NCBI GenBank assembly: GCA_034926785.1
Contig: JAYFQU010000018.1
Coordinates: forward strand, 58,912 to 122,911
Source: UBA7703 sp034926785
GTDB lineage: Bacteria; Bacillota; Clostridia; Christensenellales; CAG-138
DNA length: 64,000 nucleotides
Direction of reading: 5' to 3'
Position 1 is the stretch's first letter, and each line of letters begins with the position of its first letter. A program made the position numbers and the translations under genes. The notes below the pieces were generated by a model, which was not told the DNA's origin, ran no database searches, and saw only the letters and a list, made by a program, of their open reading frames with translations. This document shows positions 24,281-33,491 of the stretch, in pieces.

Positions 24281-25281
24281 GCGCTTGTGCTCCCTGTGAC
24301 CAGCCACACATTTTCGGCAGTGCGGCGAACCATGACCGTGCCGTACTGCTCCGCAATCTTTAATCGAGAGCCTGCGGAATTGACCGTTACGCCAGATGCT
24401 CCCGCAATAGTGAGCGATCCAGCCCCGCCGCGCGTAACGAAGAAATATGACTTGTCCACGAACGCAACGCTAGATTGCAGCGGGATCGTGAGCGTGGCGG
24501 CCGTTGCTTTTGTGATCCATATATCCTTACCGACATCAGAAAGCGCAACCGTGTAACTATCGGTTTTCGGATTAATAACAACTGCCGCCTCGATAGCGTC
24601 CAGAACTCCGCTCACAGCCTTTGCCGCGCTGATGTTGGTGCGAACCTGCGTTTGTTCTTCGCTGGTTAAAGTCTGCGATACGTACTGCACACCGTTGCAA
24701 GCGTCAATATCTATCGGGTCCGACCCGCCCGCCTCGTGATCTCCCGCATGTGGAACGATGCCTGTACCTTCAATCGCCGATAGAGCCTCCTCTGCCTGCG
24801 TTCTGAGGTCGGTGTTGTATCCGCAATAGGCTCTATTCCCCCGCAAATCGGTAAGCATTCCCGCCGTGATCGCGGTCGAGTTCGCGGGAATGTCAATTCT
24901 GGCAAGAGCAAGGTCGGTCGCCTCAACAAACGTGGTATATGCTGCGACATCGTCTCCGACAAAATATGCATCATCCGCAGCCAAGCGAACGCCGATATAG
25001 ATCACTTGGTCGCTTGTGCTCGTCGTGAGCGAGATCGTCTTTGACGCCGTGAGCCAACCGTGCGCGCCGTTTTTGATAAGGTCGCCGGCAGCTACGGAAA
25101 CATCCATTCCGCCGACCGCGCTCACCGCGAGGTTTGTAGGCGGAGAATACGGGACTCCATCGGAAAGGCACATCTTGCGAAAATGCCTGTCGGAATCGGA
25201 ATATACCGGGCGGTTCCCAACGGGGAATCCGTCCTCGGATACGGTGAACGTGCTGGACGTAAACGGTTCTGATTTAAACAT
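24277..25281 (-). CDS. Tail fibre/baseplate protein
   Basis: 334 residues. N-terminal baseplate-like domain (DGVPYSPPTNLAVSAVGGMD, VAAGDLIKNGAHGWL, IYIGVRLAADDAYFVGDDVA); central helix (RTQAEEALSAIEGTGIVPHA); and a C-terminal beta-rich head (WITKATAATLTIPLQSS, AGSLTIAGASGVTVNSAG), which is a common C-terminal module of phage fibres. Host recognition is inferred. Confidence 0.7.
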   Translation of the reverse strand: MFKSEPFTSSTFTVSEDGFPVGNRPVYSDSDRHFRKMCLSDGVPYSPPTNLAVSAVGGMDVSVAAGDLIKNGAHGWLTASKTISLTTSTSDQVIYIGVRLAADDAYFVGDDVAAYTTFVEATDLALARIDIPANSTAITAGMLTDLRGNRAYCGYNTDLRTQAEEALSAIEGTGIVPHAGDHEAGGSDPIDIDACNGVQYVSQTLTSEEQTQVRTNISAAKAVSGVLDAIEAAVVINPKTDSYTVALSDVGKDIWITKATAATLTIPLQSSVAFVDKSYFFVTRGGAGSLTIAGASGVTVNSAGSRLKIAEQYGTVMVRRTAENVWLVTGSTSA

Positions 25282-27253
25282 TCTTGGCGATCTCCTTTTT
25301 GATGAAGCTGGTCAGCGATAGATAGTCCGTCCCGAATTTCGGCACGGTGTAGTGTGACTTCGGTTCAATTACAGTTTTGGCCGAAACAAGCCTTTTCGAC
25401 GCCGCGATTCCTTTCCCAACGACGCTAACGATATCGCCAACGTTGCAATCCGTTCCGATGATCGGGGCAACACCCGGAAGAATATCACCGTCGATAACCT
25501 CGACCGAGCGAGCCTCCTGCAGCGCGGCTCTCCCAATTTCTGCCATCGATATATGCTGAGAGGATGCCCCGTAGGAGTAGTAATAGACATATGTTGACGC
25601 GATCGGCAAGTCCTCCATGGTCCAGTCGATCCCGTTTGTCGAATAGACGTGCTTTTTACCGATATACGAATATGCGTGCAACGTGGCTCCATCCGATACA
25701 ACCCCGCCATCGAATTGATATCCGGCTAGACCGGACGCAAAGTTAAACGATTCTCCATCTGCCGAATACATGATTGTGTTGCCGGCTGTTACAATAACGC
25801 CATTGTGAACGATTGCGGAAGATGCGCCAGTTAGCCCATTAATTATCTTTATTTCGCACGTTTCAAAATTATCGGCGGTTTTTGCAATTAATAATGTTTT
25901 GGCGCTTGCCCCAATCGGATTTACGAACCCGAGCGCTATTAGTTCTCCGCTAAATGATATTACGTTAGAAAACCCACCCCACTGTCCTGCGCTAACATCA
26001 TGTGCGGGAAGCGGGAATGCGTGGCGCTCCCAATCAATCCCATAATCGGATGCATAAAACACGGCCTCATCCGTGGTTTGGTTTACGCAAGGAATAACGT
26101 AGGATCCGTTGACTAGGCTCGGGGTTCCAGAAGTGTCTAGCCCGAATGCTGTTTCTGTCAAATCTGACAAATCATATCCGCTAAGAACCCAAGTCTTGTC
26201 TGCATCCGTGGAAAAACCCCGCGCGGTTATGATATAAAGCCCATCGTTATATATGATCCTTTGGAGATTTCTTCCCGCAATTGTGTTGACAGTCGTCCAC
26301 GTTATTCCGTCCGTAGACGTATCGATTCTTCCGATGGCGCCGCTATCGTACCCAATTAATACAAATTCACCAGCGACATAGTTAATTGAGTTTGTTTGAT
26401 AAAGCCCACTGGTAGATTTCAAAGAAAAACTCAATCCGTTTGCTGATGTGAAAATTTTTCCGGTATCACCAACTACAACAAAAAGGCCTCCGTCACTAGC
26501 AATATTCGCGCTTTTCCCTTGCACGATCAGCGCTCTCTTTTCCTCTCCATCGCTCTCGTCAACGTAAACAACTTCTCCTGTTTCATCGTCGTAAACGATA
26601 GCGAGGTTGCAAGCGTCAGCGTCACTTTTGGAGTACTCAACGTTTTCGATGTTTCCGACCTGCGCGGAAAAAATAACTGGAGCATTTACGGTTTGATCGT
26701 TCGACCGATCAGCCTCTTGGACGATGTCAAAAACAACCGTATCAGTATATTGATCGTATTCGATTGTGTAAGAGAATCCGCGCAGATTGAGTGTGGTTAA
26801 GAGCCACTTTCCTAAAGACCCGCGCGGGACTACAATGTCGATTGAGTTCTGACATCCATGAGCGGGCGCGAGCGCGAATTTGTTAACCGCCTGAAATCCG
26901 GTGGTTGCAAGAGCTGCAACGACTGAACGGATTTGCGCCTCCATGTTTCCTCGAATACGGATCGGAGCGGGGTTCACGACCTTGTCAAGCAACGCCTTTA
27001 GCCCGCGCCCCGATAGAGACATTTCTTTGTTTGCGGTAACGTCTTTGGTTTTTATTCCGTCGAGCAGGAAGGTCTTTCCGTTGACGCGGACGCGCTTTCC
27101 GGGGGTTATGTCTTGAAAGAGAGACGGGGAGCACACAAGCTTGAACGATCCGTAATCATCCCATTTATCCTCGTAGCTCAATGAGGAATACGAGTCTATC
27201 GGTTGCGTTATTGGGATATAGTTCGCGTCTAGGATGTGCACCAGATTATCCAC
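25274..27253 (-). CDS. Gp37-like tail hub protein with inserted beta-propeller-like domain
   Basis: GTG start at 27253 with AAGGAG seven bases upstream, overlapping the upstream stop; 659 residues. The N-terminal 240 residues (VHILDANYIPITQPIDSYSS, ALLDKVVNPAPIRIRG, GSLGKWLLTTLNLRGF) and the last 70 (AALQEARSVEVIDGDILPG, CNVGDIVSVVGKGIAASKR) match siphovirus Gp37-type hub proteins. Between them about 340 residues hold at least six BNR/propeller-like units (STDGITWTTV, ASDYGIDWERH, SADGESFNF, STNGIDWTMED). The hub sits at the tail tip; the insert may bind surface sugars. Confidence 0.75.
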   Translation of the reverse strand: MDNLVHILDANYIPITQPIDSYSSLSYEDKWDDYGSFKLVCSPSLFQDITPGKRVRVNGKTFLLDGIKTKDVTANKEMSLSGRGLKALLDKVVNPAPIRIRGNMEAQIRSVVAALATTGFQAVNKFALAPAHGCQNSIDIVVPRGSLGKWLLTTLNLRGFSYTIEYDQYTDTVVFDIVQEADRSNDQTVNAPVIFSAQVGNIENVEYSKSDADACNLAIVYDDETGEVVYVDESDGEEKRALIVQGKSANIASDGGLFVVVGDTGKIFTSANGLSFSLKSTSGLYQTNSINYVAGEFVLIGYDSGAIGRIDTSTDGITWTTVNTIAGRNLQRIIYNDGLYIITARGFSTDADKTWVLSGYDLSDLTETAFGLDTSGTPSLVNGSYVIPCVNQTTDEAVFYASDYGIDWERHAFPLPAHDVSAGQWGGFSNVISFSGELIALGFVNPIGASAKTLLIAKTADNFETCEIKIINGLTGASSAIVHNGVIVTAGNTIMYSADGESFNFASGLAGYQFDGGVVSDGATLHAYSYIGKKHVYSTNGIDWTMEDLPIASTYVYYYSYGASSQHISMAEIGRAALQEARSVEVIDGDILPGVAPIIGTDCNVGDIVSVVGKGIAASKRLVSAKTVIEPKSHYTVPKFGTDYLSLTSFIKKEIAKNV

Positions 27254-28091
27254 GGTAGAGCTCCTTCCACGTGATTGATTTTTGCAGGCTTCCAACCCCG
27301 CTATCAGCCGATACGGTGAGTGTATTCAGCCCGGCAGATAGCTGGAAAAAGTCGGACGATAGATCGTATCGGCATAGAACGCCGTTTAGTTTTACATAAA
27401 CACCTCTCGTCACCGTCGAGATCGTCATAACGTCTCCGCTTTCCATCGTGGCAAACGTGATGATTTCTCGCCCGTCTTGGTTCTCGACGGACGGATTTAC
27501 CGCCGCCCCGATTGCGGTGAGAGTTAGAACAAACCCGGTATCTCCGTGGCCTCCGACCGTGAACGTCCGGGAGTTCCCGCCGATGGATAACCCAACCGTA
27601 ATAGGAGTGTCGGGTAGATATGACAATGGGTACGTGGCGAGCGGAAGATCAGAAACGAAACTCTCTGTGTAAGCAGACCCGGAGAACCACGGATTTGGCA
27701 TCATGAAAGTTATCATGATATCCGGCTTCCGCATCCACCGTGTTTCCTTTTTTTTGACCGCCACTACCCTGCCGTAGCCGACCTTCTGAGTCGTTCCCTT
27801 GTAGATGGTCAATACTGCGTCCGTCTTCCCGTCCAGAAACGCCTTTAGAAACGCGTCCGTAGCATCGATTTCGCCGTATTCTACGTCGGCTTGCAGATTG
27901 AGATCGATGTAGCGGGTCGGAAAGCGGTCGTTTTGAATCTGACCGCCATCCCCCGCCGCGTATTCTTTTACGGATGCGTCCAAATCAAGGTAATCGTCTC
28001 CGTTGATTTCGGTGCATCTCCACCCGGTTCCCTCGCCCGTCTGAACGCAGAGGCTTCCGATCTGCAACTTGAACTCTTTCCGACTAGGCAT
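27246..28091 (-). CDS. Distal tail protein (Dit-like)
   Basis: 281 residues from MPSRKEFKLQIGSL, with GGAGG six bases upstream. YIDLNLQADVEYGEIDATDA, KPDIMITFMMPNPWFSG and a C-terminal beta-sandwich (ITFATMESGDVMTIST, SITWKELYRG) are typical of Dit proteins, which cap the tail tube and anchor the hub. The position between tape measure and hub is canonical. Confidence 0.8.
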   Translation of the reverse strand: MPSRKEFKLQIGSLCVQTGEGTGWRCTEINGDDYLDLDASVKEYAAGDGGQIQNDRFPTRYIDLNLQADVEYGEIDATDAFLKAFLDGKTDAVLTIYKGTTQKVGYGRVVAVKKKETRWMRKPDIMITFMMPNPWFSGSAYTESFVSDLPLATYPLSYLPDTPITVGLSIGGNSRTFTVGGHGDTGFVLTLTAIGAAVNPSVENQDGREIITFATMESGDVMTISTVTRGVYVKLNGVLCRYDLSSDFFQLSAGLNTLTVSADSGVGSLQKSITWKELYRG

Positions 28092-30339
28092 AGAGCACCT
28101 CCGTGATGCGGCGTTCAATTAAGTTCGCGGTCTGTACGGGAGATTCTACCGGCTGGTTAAAGACGATCTGCCCAATAGTCACGCCCTGTCTTGCCCCGGT
28201 CGATGCGCTCGTTGTCATGTTGAGCGAGGATGTGACCCCGCCGCTCATAGCGTCAACCGCTACGCTCTTAACCTTTCCGACCGCGATCTTGACCTTATCC
28301 ATGCTGCGGAGAAGCCCGTTTGCGTAACCGGTTGCGGACATATCGCCCATCTCCGCGAATACGGTTGATGGAGACTTGATTCCGAGCAGCCCCTTAAAGT
28401 AACTAATAACGTCTCCGACCCAAGTCTTGATCTTGTCTTTGATCCACTGGAACTTGTCGTTGATTCCGTTCCACAATCCAGTAACCATGTCTTTGCCGAT
28501 ATTGAGAAAATCCGTCAGCCTGTCTTTGATCGGCTGGATAATCTTTGTGTTGATCCAACCACCAATCGCCGTCTTGATTTCGTCCATCTTATTCTGGATG
28601 CCCTGATCGAGCTGAATCATGAACTCTTTCCCGCTCTCCAACAGTTGCGGCGCGGCCTCTCCGAAAGCTATAGCGAGGTTCGCAACGACCTGCAACGCCG
28701 CGCTGATGAGTTGCGGGAGAGAATCAATCAGCCCTTGAATGACCGCTATCGTGATCTGCATCGACGCTACGACCAACTGCGAAAGAGTATTAGGGTCTGT
28801 GATCGCGAGAGCGATTCCGGTAATCATGTCAACGACTGCCGGGATGATCGTCGGAATGTTGTCGAGAATCCCTTGCGTCACCGCGAGAAGGATTGTCATG
28901 CCCGTCTCGATTATCATAGGAAGATTCTCGGACAGGAATGTCACGAACATTGTCACGACTTGAACGACTGCGTTGCTGATCGGCGTCGCGTTGGCCTGTA
29001 ACGTCTGGAACAGTCCGCTCAGCAGCGATGCCCCCGCTGACACAAGAACAGGCAGCATCGTCGGTATCAGATCCACGGCCATGCCGATTAAAGAATTCAG
29101 TACGTTCGTCACGACTCCGATAAACGCAGGGGCGTTCTTTGCGATTCCGTCAATTGCCGTTTCGAGCTGTTCGGTGATCGCGTCAGAGATCGTCTGAATG
29201 TCTTCCTCTTGGAAGCCGTCAGACAGAGCTGTCGTGATTGTTGAGAGGATATCGGTTACCCCTCCAACGATGTTGCTCACCGCAGGGAGAAAGCTAACCG
29301 CCGCAAGTTTTCCGGCTGTTTCAAGTCTGGCGTTCACTCGCTGCATTTGGTCGTCAAATTGCCCGAGGGAATTCACCGCTTCGTCGGACAAGATAATTCC
29401 CGCGCTGTGCGCTTCGGACGCGTACCGTAAGAGAGAATCAGACCCCGCGTCAATCAGCGGCTTCATATCCTGATAGGACTTGCCGAAGATGTCCTGGGCG
29501 GCGATATCGCGCATGGTTGCGTTCTCGATCCCGCCGAGCGCGTCGATGGTGTCGTAGAACACCTGCTCGGTGGACTTCATGGAACCGTCTTGGTTCGTCA
29601 TGGCGATCTTAATCCCGCCCGCAACGTCGATATAGTCTTTCCCCTTATCGGTTGCGGTCTTCATTCCCATGACCACGCGGCTCATGCCCTTTGTCATGCT
29701 TTCTACTTCGGTGTCGATGAATCTTGCCGCATAAGTCCACTCTTGTAGAGTCTGTGCGGATACGCTCGTCTGAGAGGAAAGTGTTAAGAGTTCGTCCGCC
29801 CACTCACCGGCTCCGGTCGTTAAGTCATAGATCTTCTTTGCCGCGAATACCGCCGCCGTCGAGATCGCCGCGATGCCAACCGCGAACGCTTTAGCCGCTC
29901 CGAGAGCGACGCCGCCTGCAACGCTGCTAAAGTCCTTCAACCCCTTCGAGAATGATCCGACCTCTTTCGACCCGCGACTCATGGCAGCTTCATTCTCTTC
30001 GATCTCTTTAGTGGTGTCGTTGATGGACGCTTTTGCGTTGTTGAGATTCGTTTTCATCTCAACATAAGCTTTGCTGGTCGGGTCTACCCCGGCCTCGTTC
30101 ATCTTCTTTAAGGCATTTTCCGCTTCTTTCGCGGCCTTTGACTGCTCACCGAGCGATTTGTTGAGGATTTCGTTCTTGCTTTTCAGCGATGCGATAGAAT
30201 TATCGTTCTTGCCGAATTGAGAAGTCATGACAGCGGCCTCTGACGAGATCAGCTTCATGTTGGTTTTGATCTTTGAAATTGCCGCGTTGTATTCAGATTC
30301 GCCCTTGACTGCAATGGTCGGCCCGATGTTGTAACCCAT
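28084..30339 (-). CDS. Tape measure protein
   Basis: 751 residues from MGYNIGPTIAVKGESEY with AGGAGG seven bases upstream. An N-terminal coiled coil is followed by GAAKAFAVGIAAISTAAVFA and long hydrophobic repeats with VTNVLNSLIGMAVDLIPTM and IPAVVDMITGIALAITD, then IKDRLTDFLNIGKDMVTGLW and the FKGLLGIKSPSTVFAEMGD motif. It sets tail length and is ejected with the DNA. By length alone it suggests a tail of roughly 110 nm. Confidence 0.9.
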   Translation of the reverse strand: MGYNIGPTIAVKGESEYNAAISKIKTNMKLISSEAAVMTSQFGKNDNSIASLKSKNEILNKSLGEQSKAAKEAENALKKMNEAGVDPTSKAYVEMKTNLNNAKASINDTTKEIEENEAAMSRGSKEVGSFSKGLKDFSSVAGGVALGAAKAFAVGIAAISTAAVFAAKKIYDLTTGAGEWADELLTLSSQTSVSAQTLQEWTYAARFIDTEVESMTKGMSRVVMGMKTATDKGKDYIDVAGGIKIAMTNQDGSMKSTEQVFYDTIDALGGIENATMRDIAAQDIFGKSYQDMKPLIDAGSDSLLRYASEAHSAGIILSDEAVNSLGQFDDQMQRVNARLETAGKLAAVSFLPAVSNIVGGVTDILSTITTALSDGFQEEDIQTISDAITEQLETAIDGIAKNAPAFIGVVTNVLNSLIGMAVDLIPTMLPVLVSAGASLLSGLFQTLQANATPISNAVVQVVTMFVTFLSENLPMIIETGMTILLAVTQGILDNIPTIIPAVVDMITGIALAITDPNTLSQLVVASMQITIAVIQGLIDSLPQLISAALQVVANLAIAFGEAAPQLLESGKEFMIQLDQGIQNKMDEIKTAIGGWINTKIIQPIKDRLTDFLNIGKDMVTGLWNGINDKFQWIKDKIKTWVGDVISYFKGLLGIKSPSTVFAEMGDMSATGYANGLLRSMDKVKIAVGKVKSVAVDAMSGGVTSSLNMTTSASTGARQGVTIGQIVFNQPVESPVQTANLIERRITEVLYA

Positions 30340-30350
30340 GAGCGAACCTC

Positions 30351-30862
30351 CTATCTTCCGAAGAATGTGTTGATTGCTTCCTGCCCCGATATCGGCGTTT
30401 CCTTCTCTTCTGCTCCCGAAGAGCAAGCGCAAACGTCGATGAACATTCCAACGGTGAATTCATCCAGTTCAGCGACGGAGTATCCGATTCTTTTCGCGCA
30501 GAGCATGTACTCCGCTGTCGTGATTACTCCGCCGCTTTCAGGTTTTTTTCGTCACCCGAACCGATGCTGCTGTTGATAATGTCCTGCAAGTCCCCAAATA
30601 CCTCAAATACGCTGAACGACTCAAACGAATCAACCCAGTCTGCCGGGTCTGCTGGAATCTTTGGATCGTAGCATCGTGCCATGCAGTGGGTCATGTCGTA
30701 GATGATTTGCGAGTCGAGCTGCATCACGTCATCCTTGACAGCTCCAAGCCTTGCGGTGTCGGCGAAAAAGTCACGCCCGCACAGTGCTTTGTAGCGAATA
30801 GGAAAGGACGCGGGGCACTTAAACCCCACGTCCTTTCCATCAATTTTGATGATCTTTTCCAT
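30351..30862 (-). CDS. Tail assembly chaperone, frameshifted long form (gpGT-like)
   Basis: The upstream frame (30862-30524) contains the slippery heptamer A AAA AAC at 30548-30542 in the correct phase. A -1 shift there continues in frame through KPESGGVITTAEYMLCAKRI and SVAELDEFTVGMFIDVCACS to a stop at 30351, just before the tape measure. Phage lambda G/GT proteins work the same way and chaperone the tape measure. The extension is about 60 residues. Confidence 0.8.
30524..30862 (-). CDS. Tail assembly chaperone, short form (gpG-like)
   Basis: 112 residues, MEKIIKIDGKDVGFKCPASF to NLKAAE. RYKALCGRDFFADTARLG and WVDSFESFSVFEVFGDLQD fit the tail chaperone family found between major tail protein and tape measure. 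The stop lies six codons after the slippery site. Confidence 0.85.
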   Translation of the reverse strand: MEKIIKIDGKDVGFKCPASFPIRYKALCGRDFFADTARLGAVKDDVMQLDSQIIYDMTHCMARCYDPKIPADPADWVDSFESFSVFEVFGDLQDIINSSIGSGDEKNLKAAE

Positions 30863-31425
30863 TACGCTGTCGGCTCCGTAACTGCTGTGAACCAGTTCGC
30901 GTAGACCGTCGCGTCCGTGTCGGACTGCGTGGACATCATCACGAGGTTATCGCTCGTGCGGGGTCTGGCGCGCAGCTTGATTTTGAAATTGTCGGGGTTC
31001 TTGGATTTCGACGTTTTCGCGGCGATTTCGGGACGCGCCACGACGACACAGTCCATGAACTCGAACCGGCTGTTGTACTGGTCTCCGTTGATCTGCCCAA
31101 CAAGGGCAAACGCCGGATAGGTCTTCCCGACATACTCGGTCGCTACCTTTTTGGTGTCTTCCGTTCTGTCGAGGATGATGTCCGCGACGGCTTCGGGGAT
31201 TTCGAGCGTTTCGAGCTCGATGTCGTAGCCCTCCGATTTGTCGAGAACCTTGTAATCGGTGTTGTCCGCCTCGATAGGCTCGATATCTCCTTTCGGCGTT
31301 GCGGTCATAGAGATCGCGCCAGGCCAAGGGGTCAGCGTTCCGTAACTGTAAACGCCTGCCGTTACGGTGATTTCAGCAACCCTGAGATTACTTAAACCGA
31401 ACTTGAAAGTGTTGCTTCCTGCCAT
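30862..31425 (-). CDS. Major tail tube protein (phi13 type)
   Basis: 187 residues: FKFGLSNLRVAEITVTAG, GAISMTATPKGDIEPIEADN, VADIILDRTEDTKKVATEY, FALVGQINGDQYNSRFEFMD and FKIKLRARPRTSDNLVM match the phi13-like tail tube family of Gram-positive siphoviruses. It polymerises around the tape measure. Confidence 0.88.
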   Translation of the reverse strand: MAGSNTFKFGLSNLRVAEITVTAGVYSYGTLTPWPGAISMTATPKGDIEPIEADNTDYKVLDKSEGYDIELETLEIPEAVADIILDRTEDTKKVATEYVGKTYPAFALVGQINGDQYNSRFEFMDCVVVARPEIAAKTSKSKNPDNFKIKLRARPRTSDNLVMMSTQSDTDATVYANWFTAVTEPTA

Positions 31426-31434
31426 TTAGTCCTC

Positions 31435-31770
31435 CTATGCCCGTCCAATTACGGATAGGGCGTAATGATGTTGTTTTATTGTTTCGCTGTGCGCAATGCA
31501 CTCGATGTACTGCCCTTCGGTGACGCAGATTCCGGCCGCAAACAATTTCGTCTTGGCCGTTGTGATAGTCGGTCTGTAGTCGCCCGAGATGTAAAACTCG
31601 ATGTTCAGATGCTCGTCGATGAGTTGATCCACGTTGTCCGCTTCGATTCCGCTGTCGAAGTCCGGGACGATCACGTAGTGATTCAGCGACGGTTCGCCGC
31701 TAAAAATACCCGTACCGTGCGGGAGGCTCAACGATGACAACGCGGTGACGATGGTTTCAATCGTTGCCAA
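31435..31770 (-). CDS. Tail terminator/completion protein
   Basis: 111 residues. TTG start at 31770 inside the end of the upstream gene, with GGAGG nine bases before; the open frame further upstream is out of place. ATIETIVTALSSLSLPHGTG, LIDEHLNIEFYISGDY and FAAGICVTEGQYIECIAHSE fit small tail-completion proteins found between the gp10 homologue and the tail tube protein. The role is inferred from position. Confidence 0.7.
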   Translation of the reverse strand: MATIETIVTALSSLSLPHGTGIFSGEPSLNHYVIVPDFDSGIEADNVDQLIDEHLNIEFYISGDYRPTITTAKTKLFAAGICVTEGQYIECIAHSETIKQHHYALSVIGRA

Positions 31771-32179
31771 GCTTCGCCACCTCCTCGTCGTAGACTTCTT
31801 CCATCGCTTTGACCGCTTCCGGCTCGACAGAAGCACACGCAGCGTCAATCCACGGCCTCGCAGGTTGGGCGGGGTAGCTTCGCCCGTTCTTCGTTCCGGC
31901 AGCTCGTCCGTGTTCGTACACGGTCAGTGCCCTTCCGGCAGCCGCCCCGGAACTTGTCTTGCCCTTGAATTGCACCTGCGCAAACCATCCGTATTGATTC
32001 TTTTTGCCGAGCTTTAGCTTGACGTATTTCGAAAACACCGTGTTTGCAGACTTAACCTTTTGATAGACCACTCGCGCCCCGGAGTTGACCATCTTGCGCA
32101 GGGCTTCGTCTTGCTTGTCTCCGAACTTCGCGAGCATCTGCACGTAATCATCGATTCCGTCAAAATTTACTTTCGCCAT
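31757..32179 (-). CDS. HK97 gp10-family head-tail protein
   Basis: 140 residues: NFDGIDDYVQMLAKFGDKQD, ALRKMVNSGARVVYQKVKS, GWFAQVQFKGKTSSGAAAG, YEHGRAAGTKNGRSYPAQPA and WIDAACASVEPEAVKAMEE are the typical gp10 layout. Head-tail joining or tail completion. Confidence 0.85.
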   Translation of the reverse strand: MAKVNFDGIDDYVQMLAKFGDKQDEALRKMVNSGARVVYQKVKSANTVFSKYVKLKLGKKNQYGWFAQVQFKGKTSSGAAAGRALTVYEHGRAAGTKNGRSYPAQPARPWIDAACASVEPEAVKAMEEVYDEEVAKLGND

Positions 32180-32482
32180 TTACGCCTCCAATTTGGAGCA
32201 GAACAGCAGCACCGAACCTAATCCCTTTGCCGTAGATCGCTCGACCTTGTAGCTTTTTGAGTCGTAAACGACGAGCATTTGCCCGGAATAGTCCTCTTGA
32301 TGCACCTCGAAAACGAGGTCTACTTTTCTTCCAACTGCCGCAGCCTTATAGTGTTCGGACTGGTAGACGCTTTGCTTATCCGCGTAAACGTCTATGTCTG
32401 TCGGAGTTCCTGCGGTTTCAAACCCTGCGGAATCAACCGTGTGGGTGATCGCTCGAAGGGTGATTTTGTCCGAAAACAGCAT
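32180..32482 (-). CDS. Head closure/head-tail adaptor protein
   Basis: 100 residues, MLFSDKITLRAITHTVDSAG, DVYADKQSVYQSEHYKA, SYKVERSTAKG. Small beta-barrel head-closure proteins (SPP1 gp16-like) have this length, position and the KxxtLxxxtxxxd start. Adjacent to the connector gene. Confidence 0.75.
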   Translation of the reverse strand: MLFSDKITLRAITHTVDSAGFETAGTPTDIDVYADKQSVYQSEHYKAAAVGRKVDLVFEVHQEDYSGQMLVVYDSKSYKVERSTAKGLGSVLLFCSKLEA

Positions 32483-32483
32483 T

Positions 32484-32786
32484 TCACACCTCCGTTTCCG
32501 TGTACTCCGCTTTAAGTCTCAGCTCGTCGCGCACGAGGTAGTAATCATCTCTATTTGCCGCCGCATCCTCGTTCGACAGCCCAAACTTCCAGCGTACAAA
32601 GCAACGGATAGCCCCAAGAATGAGACTGTCCGTTTCGTCGTTTGCCTTTGTTTCGAGCACTCCGAGGCTCGTGAGGTCGTGGCGGCACTCCTCGATGATG
32701 TCCGTGAGCTCTGCGTCAACGTCCGTCGAGGCGTTCCTCCGCACGGCAACGCGCAGTTTTCCGAGATATCCGCTTGATACCGCCAT
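32484..32786 (-). CDS. Head-tail connector protein (gp6-like)
   Basis: 100 residues, mostly helical: LGKLRVAVRRNASTDVDAEL, TDIIEECRHDLTSLGV, LILGAIRCFVRWKFG. This is the usual fold and size of the adaptor ring under the portal (HK97 gp6/DUF6706 type). Confidence 0.78.
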   Translation of the reverse strand: MAVSSGYLGKLRVAVRRNASTDVDAELTDIIEECRHDLTSLGVLETKANDETDSLILGAIRCFVRWKFGLSNEDAAANRDDYYLVRDELRLKAEYTETEV

Positions 32787-32795
32787 AAGCCCTCC

Positions 32796-33431
32796 TTAGA
32801 CGATGAGAGACATGTCCATAACCGAACCGTCGAGCGAACCGTTGAAGTCAACGGTGTTGCTCTCGAGCGCGGATGCGGAGATTGTCAGAGTTGGTGCGGT
32901 ATCGACAACGCCGTCATTCAGCGTCAGCAGCACGCGCTTCTTGGACAGCTTGTACGGCAGGCCGATGAGCTGACCGAAGCCAACGTCCACGGTAACGCTA
33001 TCGCCGTCCTGCGCGGGAACCGCAACGGAAGTGACGGACGCGAATGCCTTTGCTCCAACGAGTGTTGCGGGCGTGTCAACGGTCGGCGTGAACGATTCCG
33101 TGATGGTATCGCCCGCGAGGTTCTTGCCAGTGACGACGATTGCCGCAGCCTTGACATGGCCCGCAGTCGTGGCCGCTACCGTAACGGTGATGTTACGAGC
33201 GCACGGAGGCTGCGCGCCGAACTCGTCGGCGGCTGGCGTTTTGGTTACGGTCGTTCCAGCCGGAGTTGCAGTAGCGTCGCCCGCGACGATGCCGTCAAAG
33301 ATTCCGTCCGCGCTGGCGGAGACGGTTTCAAGCGCAGTCCACGCGAGGTTGGAAATAAACCCGCGATCTGCGACGATTCCGGGAACGTCCGTCTGGATGG
33401 TCTGGCCTCTTTTGTGATTGTAGGGATACAT
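32796..33431 (-). CDS. Capsid-associated beta-sandwich protein, probable decoration
   Basis: 211 residues directly after the capsid gene, rich in Thr, Val and Ala: PGIVADRGFISNLAWTALE, CARNITVTVAATTAGHVKA, IVVTGKNLAGDTITESFTPT. An Ig-like or beta-sandwich repeat is suggested. Position and composition fit a capsid decoration or head-fibre protein; the function is inferred. Confidence 0.6.
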   Translation of the reverse strand: MYPYNHKRGQTIQTDVPGIVADRGFISNLAWTALETVSASADGIFDGIVAGDATATPAGTTVTKTPAADEFGAQPPCARNITVTVAATTAGHVKAAAIVVTGKNLAGDTITESFTPTVDTPATLVGAKAFASVTSVAVPAQDGDSVTVDVGFGQLIGLPYKLSKKRVLLTLNDGVVDTAPTLTISASALESNTVDFNGSLDGSVMDMSLIV

Positions 33432-33454
33432 GTTGTTTCTCCTTCCTAAAATGT

Positions 33455-33482
33455 TGTGGGGCGGCCGTTACACCGCCCCACA
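33455..33482 (-). terminator. Hairpin between capsid and decoration genes
   Basis: A perfect 10-bp stem, TGTGGGGCGG/CCGCCCCACA with an eight-base loop, follows the capsid stop. There is no clear T run, so it is more likely a partial attenuator or RNA-end protector that sets capsid gene dosage above the downstream genes. Confidence 0.55.
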
Positions 33483-33491
33483 GAATAACCT

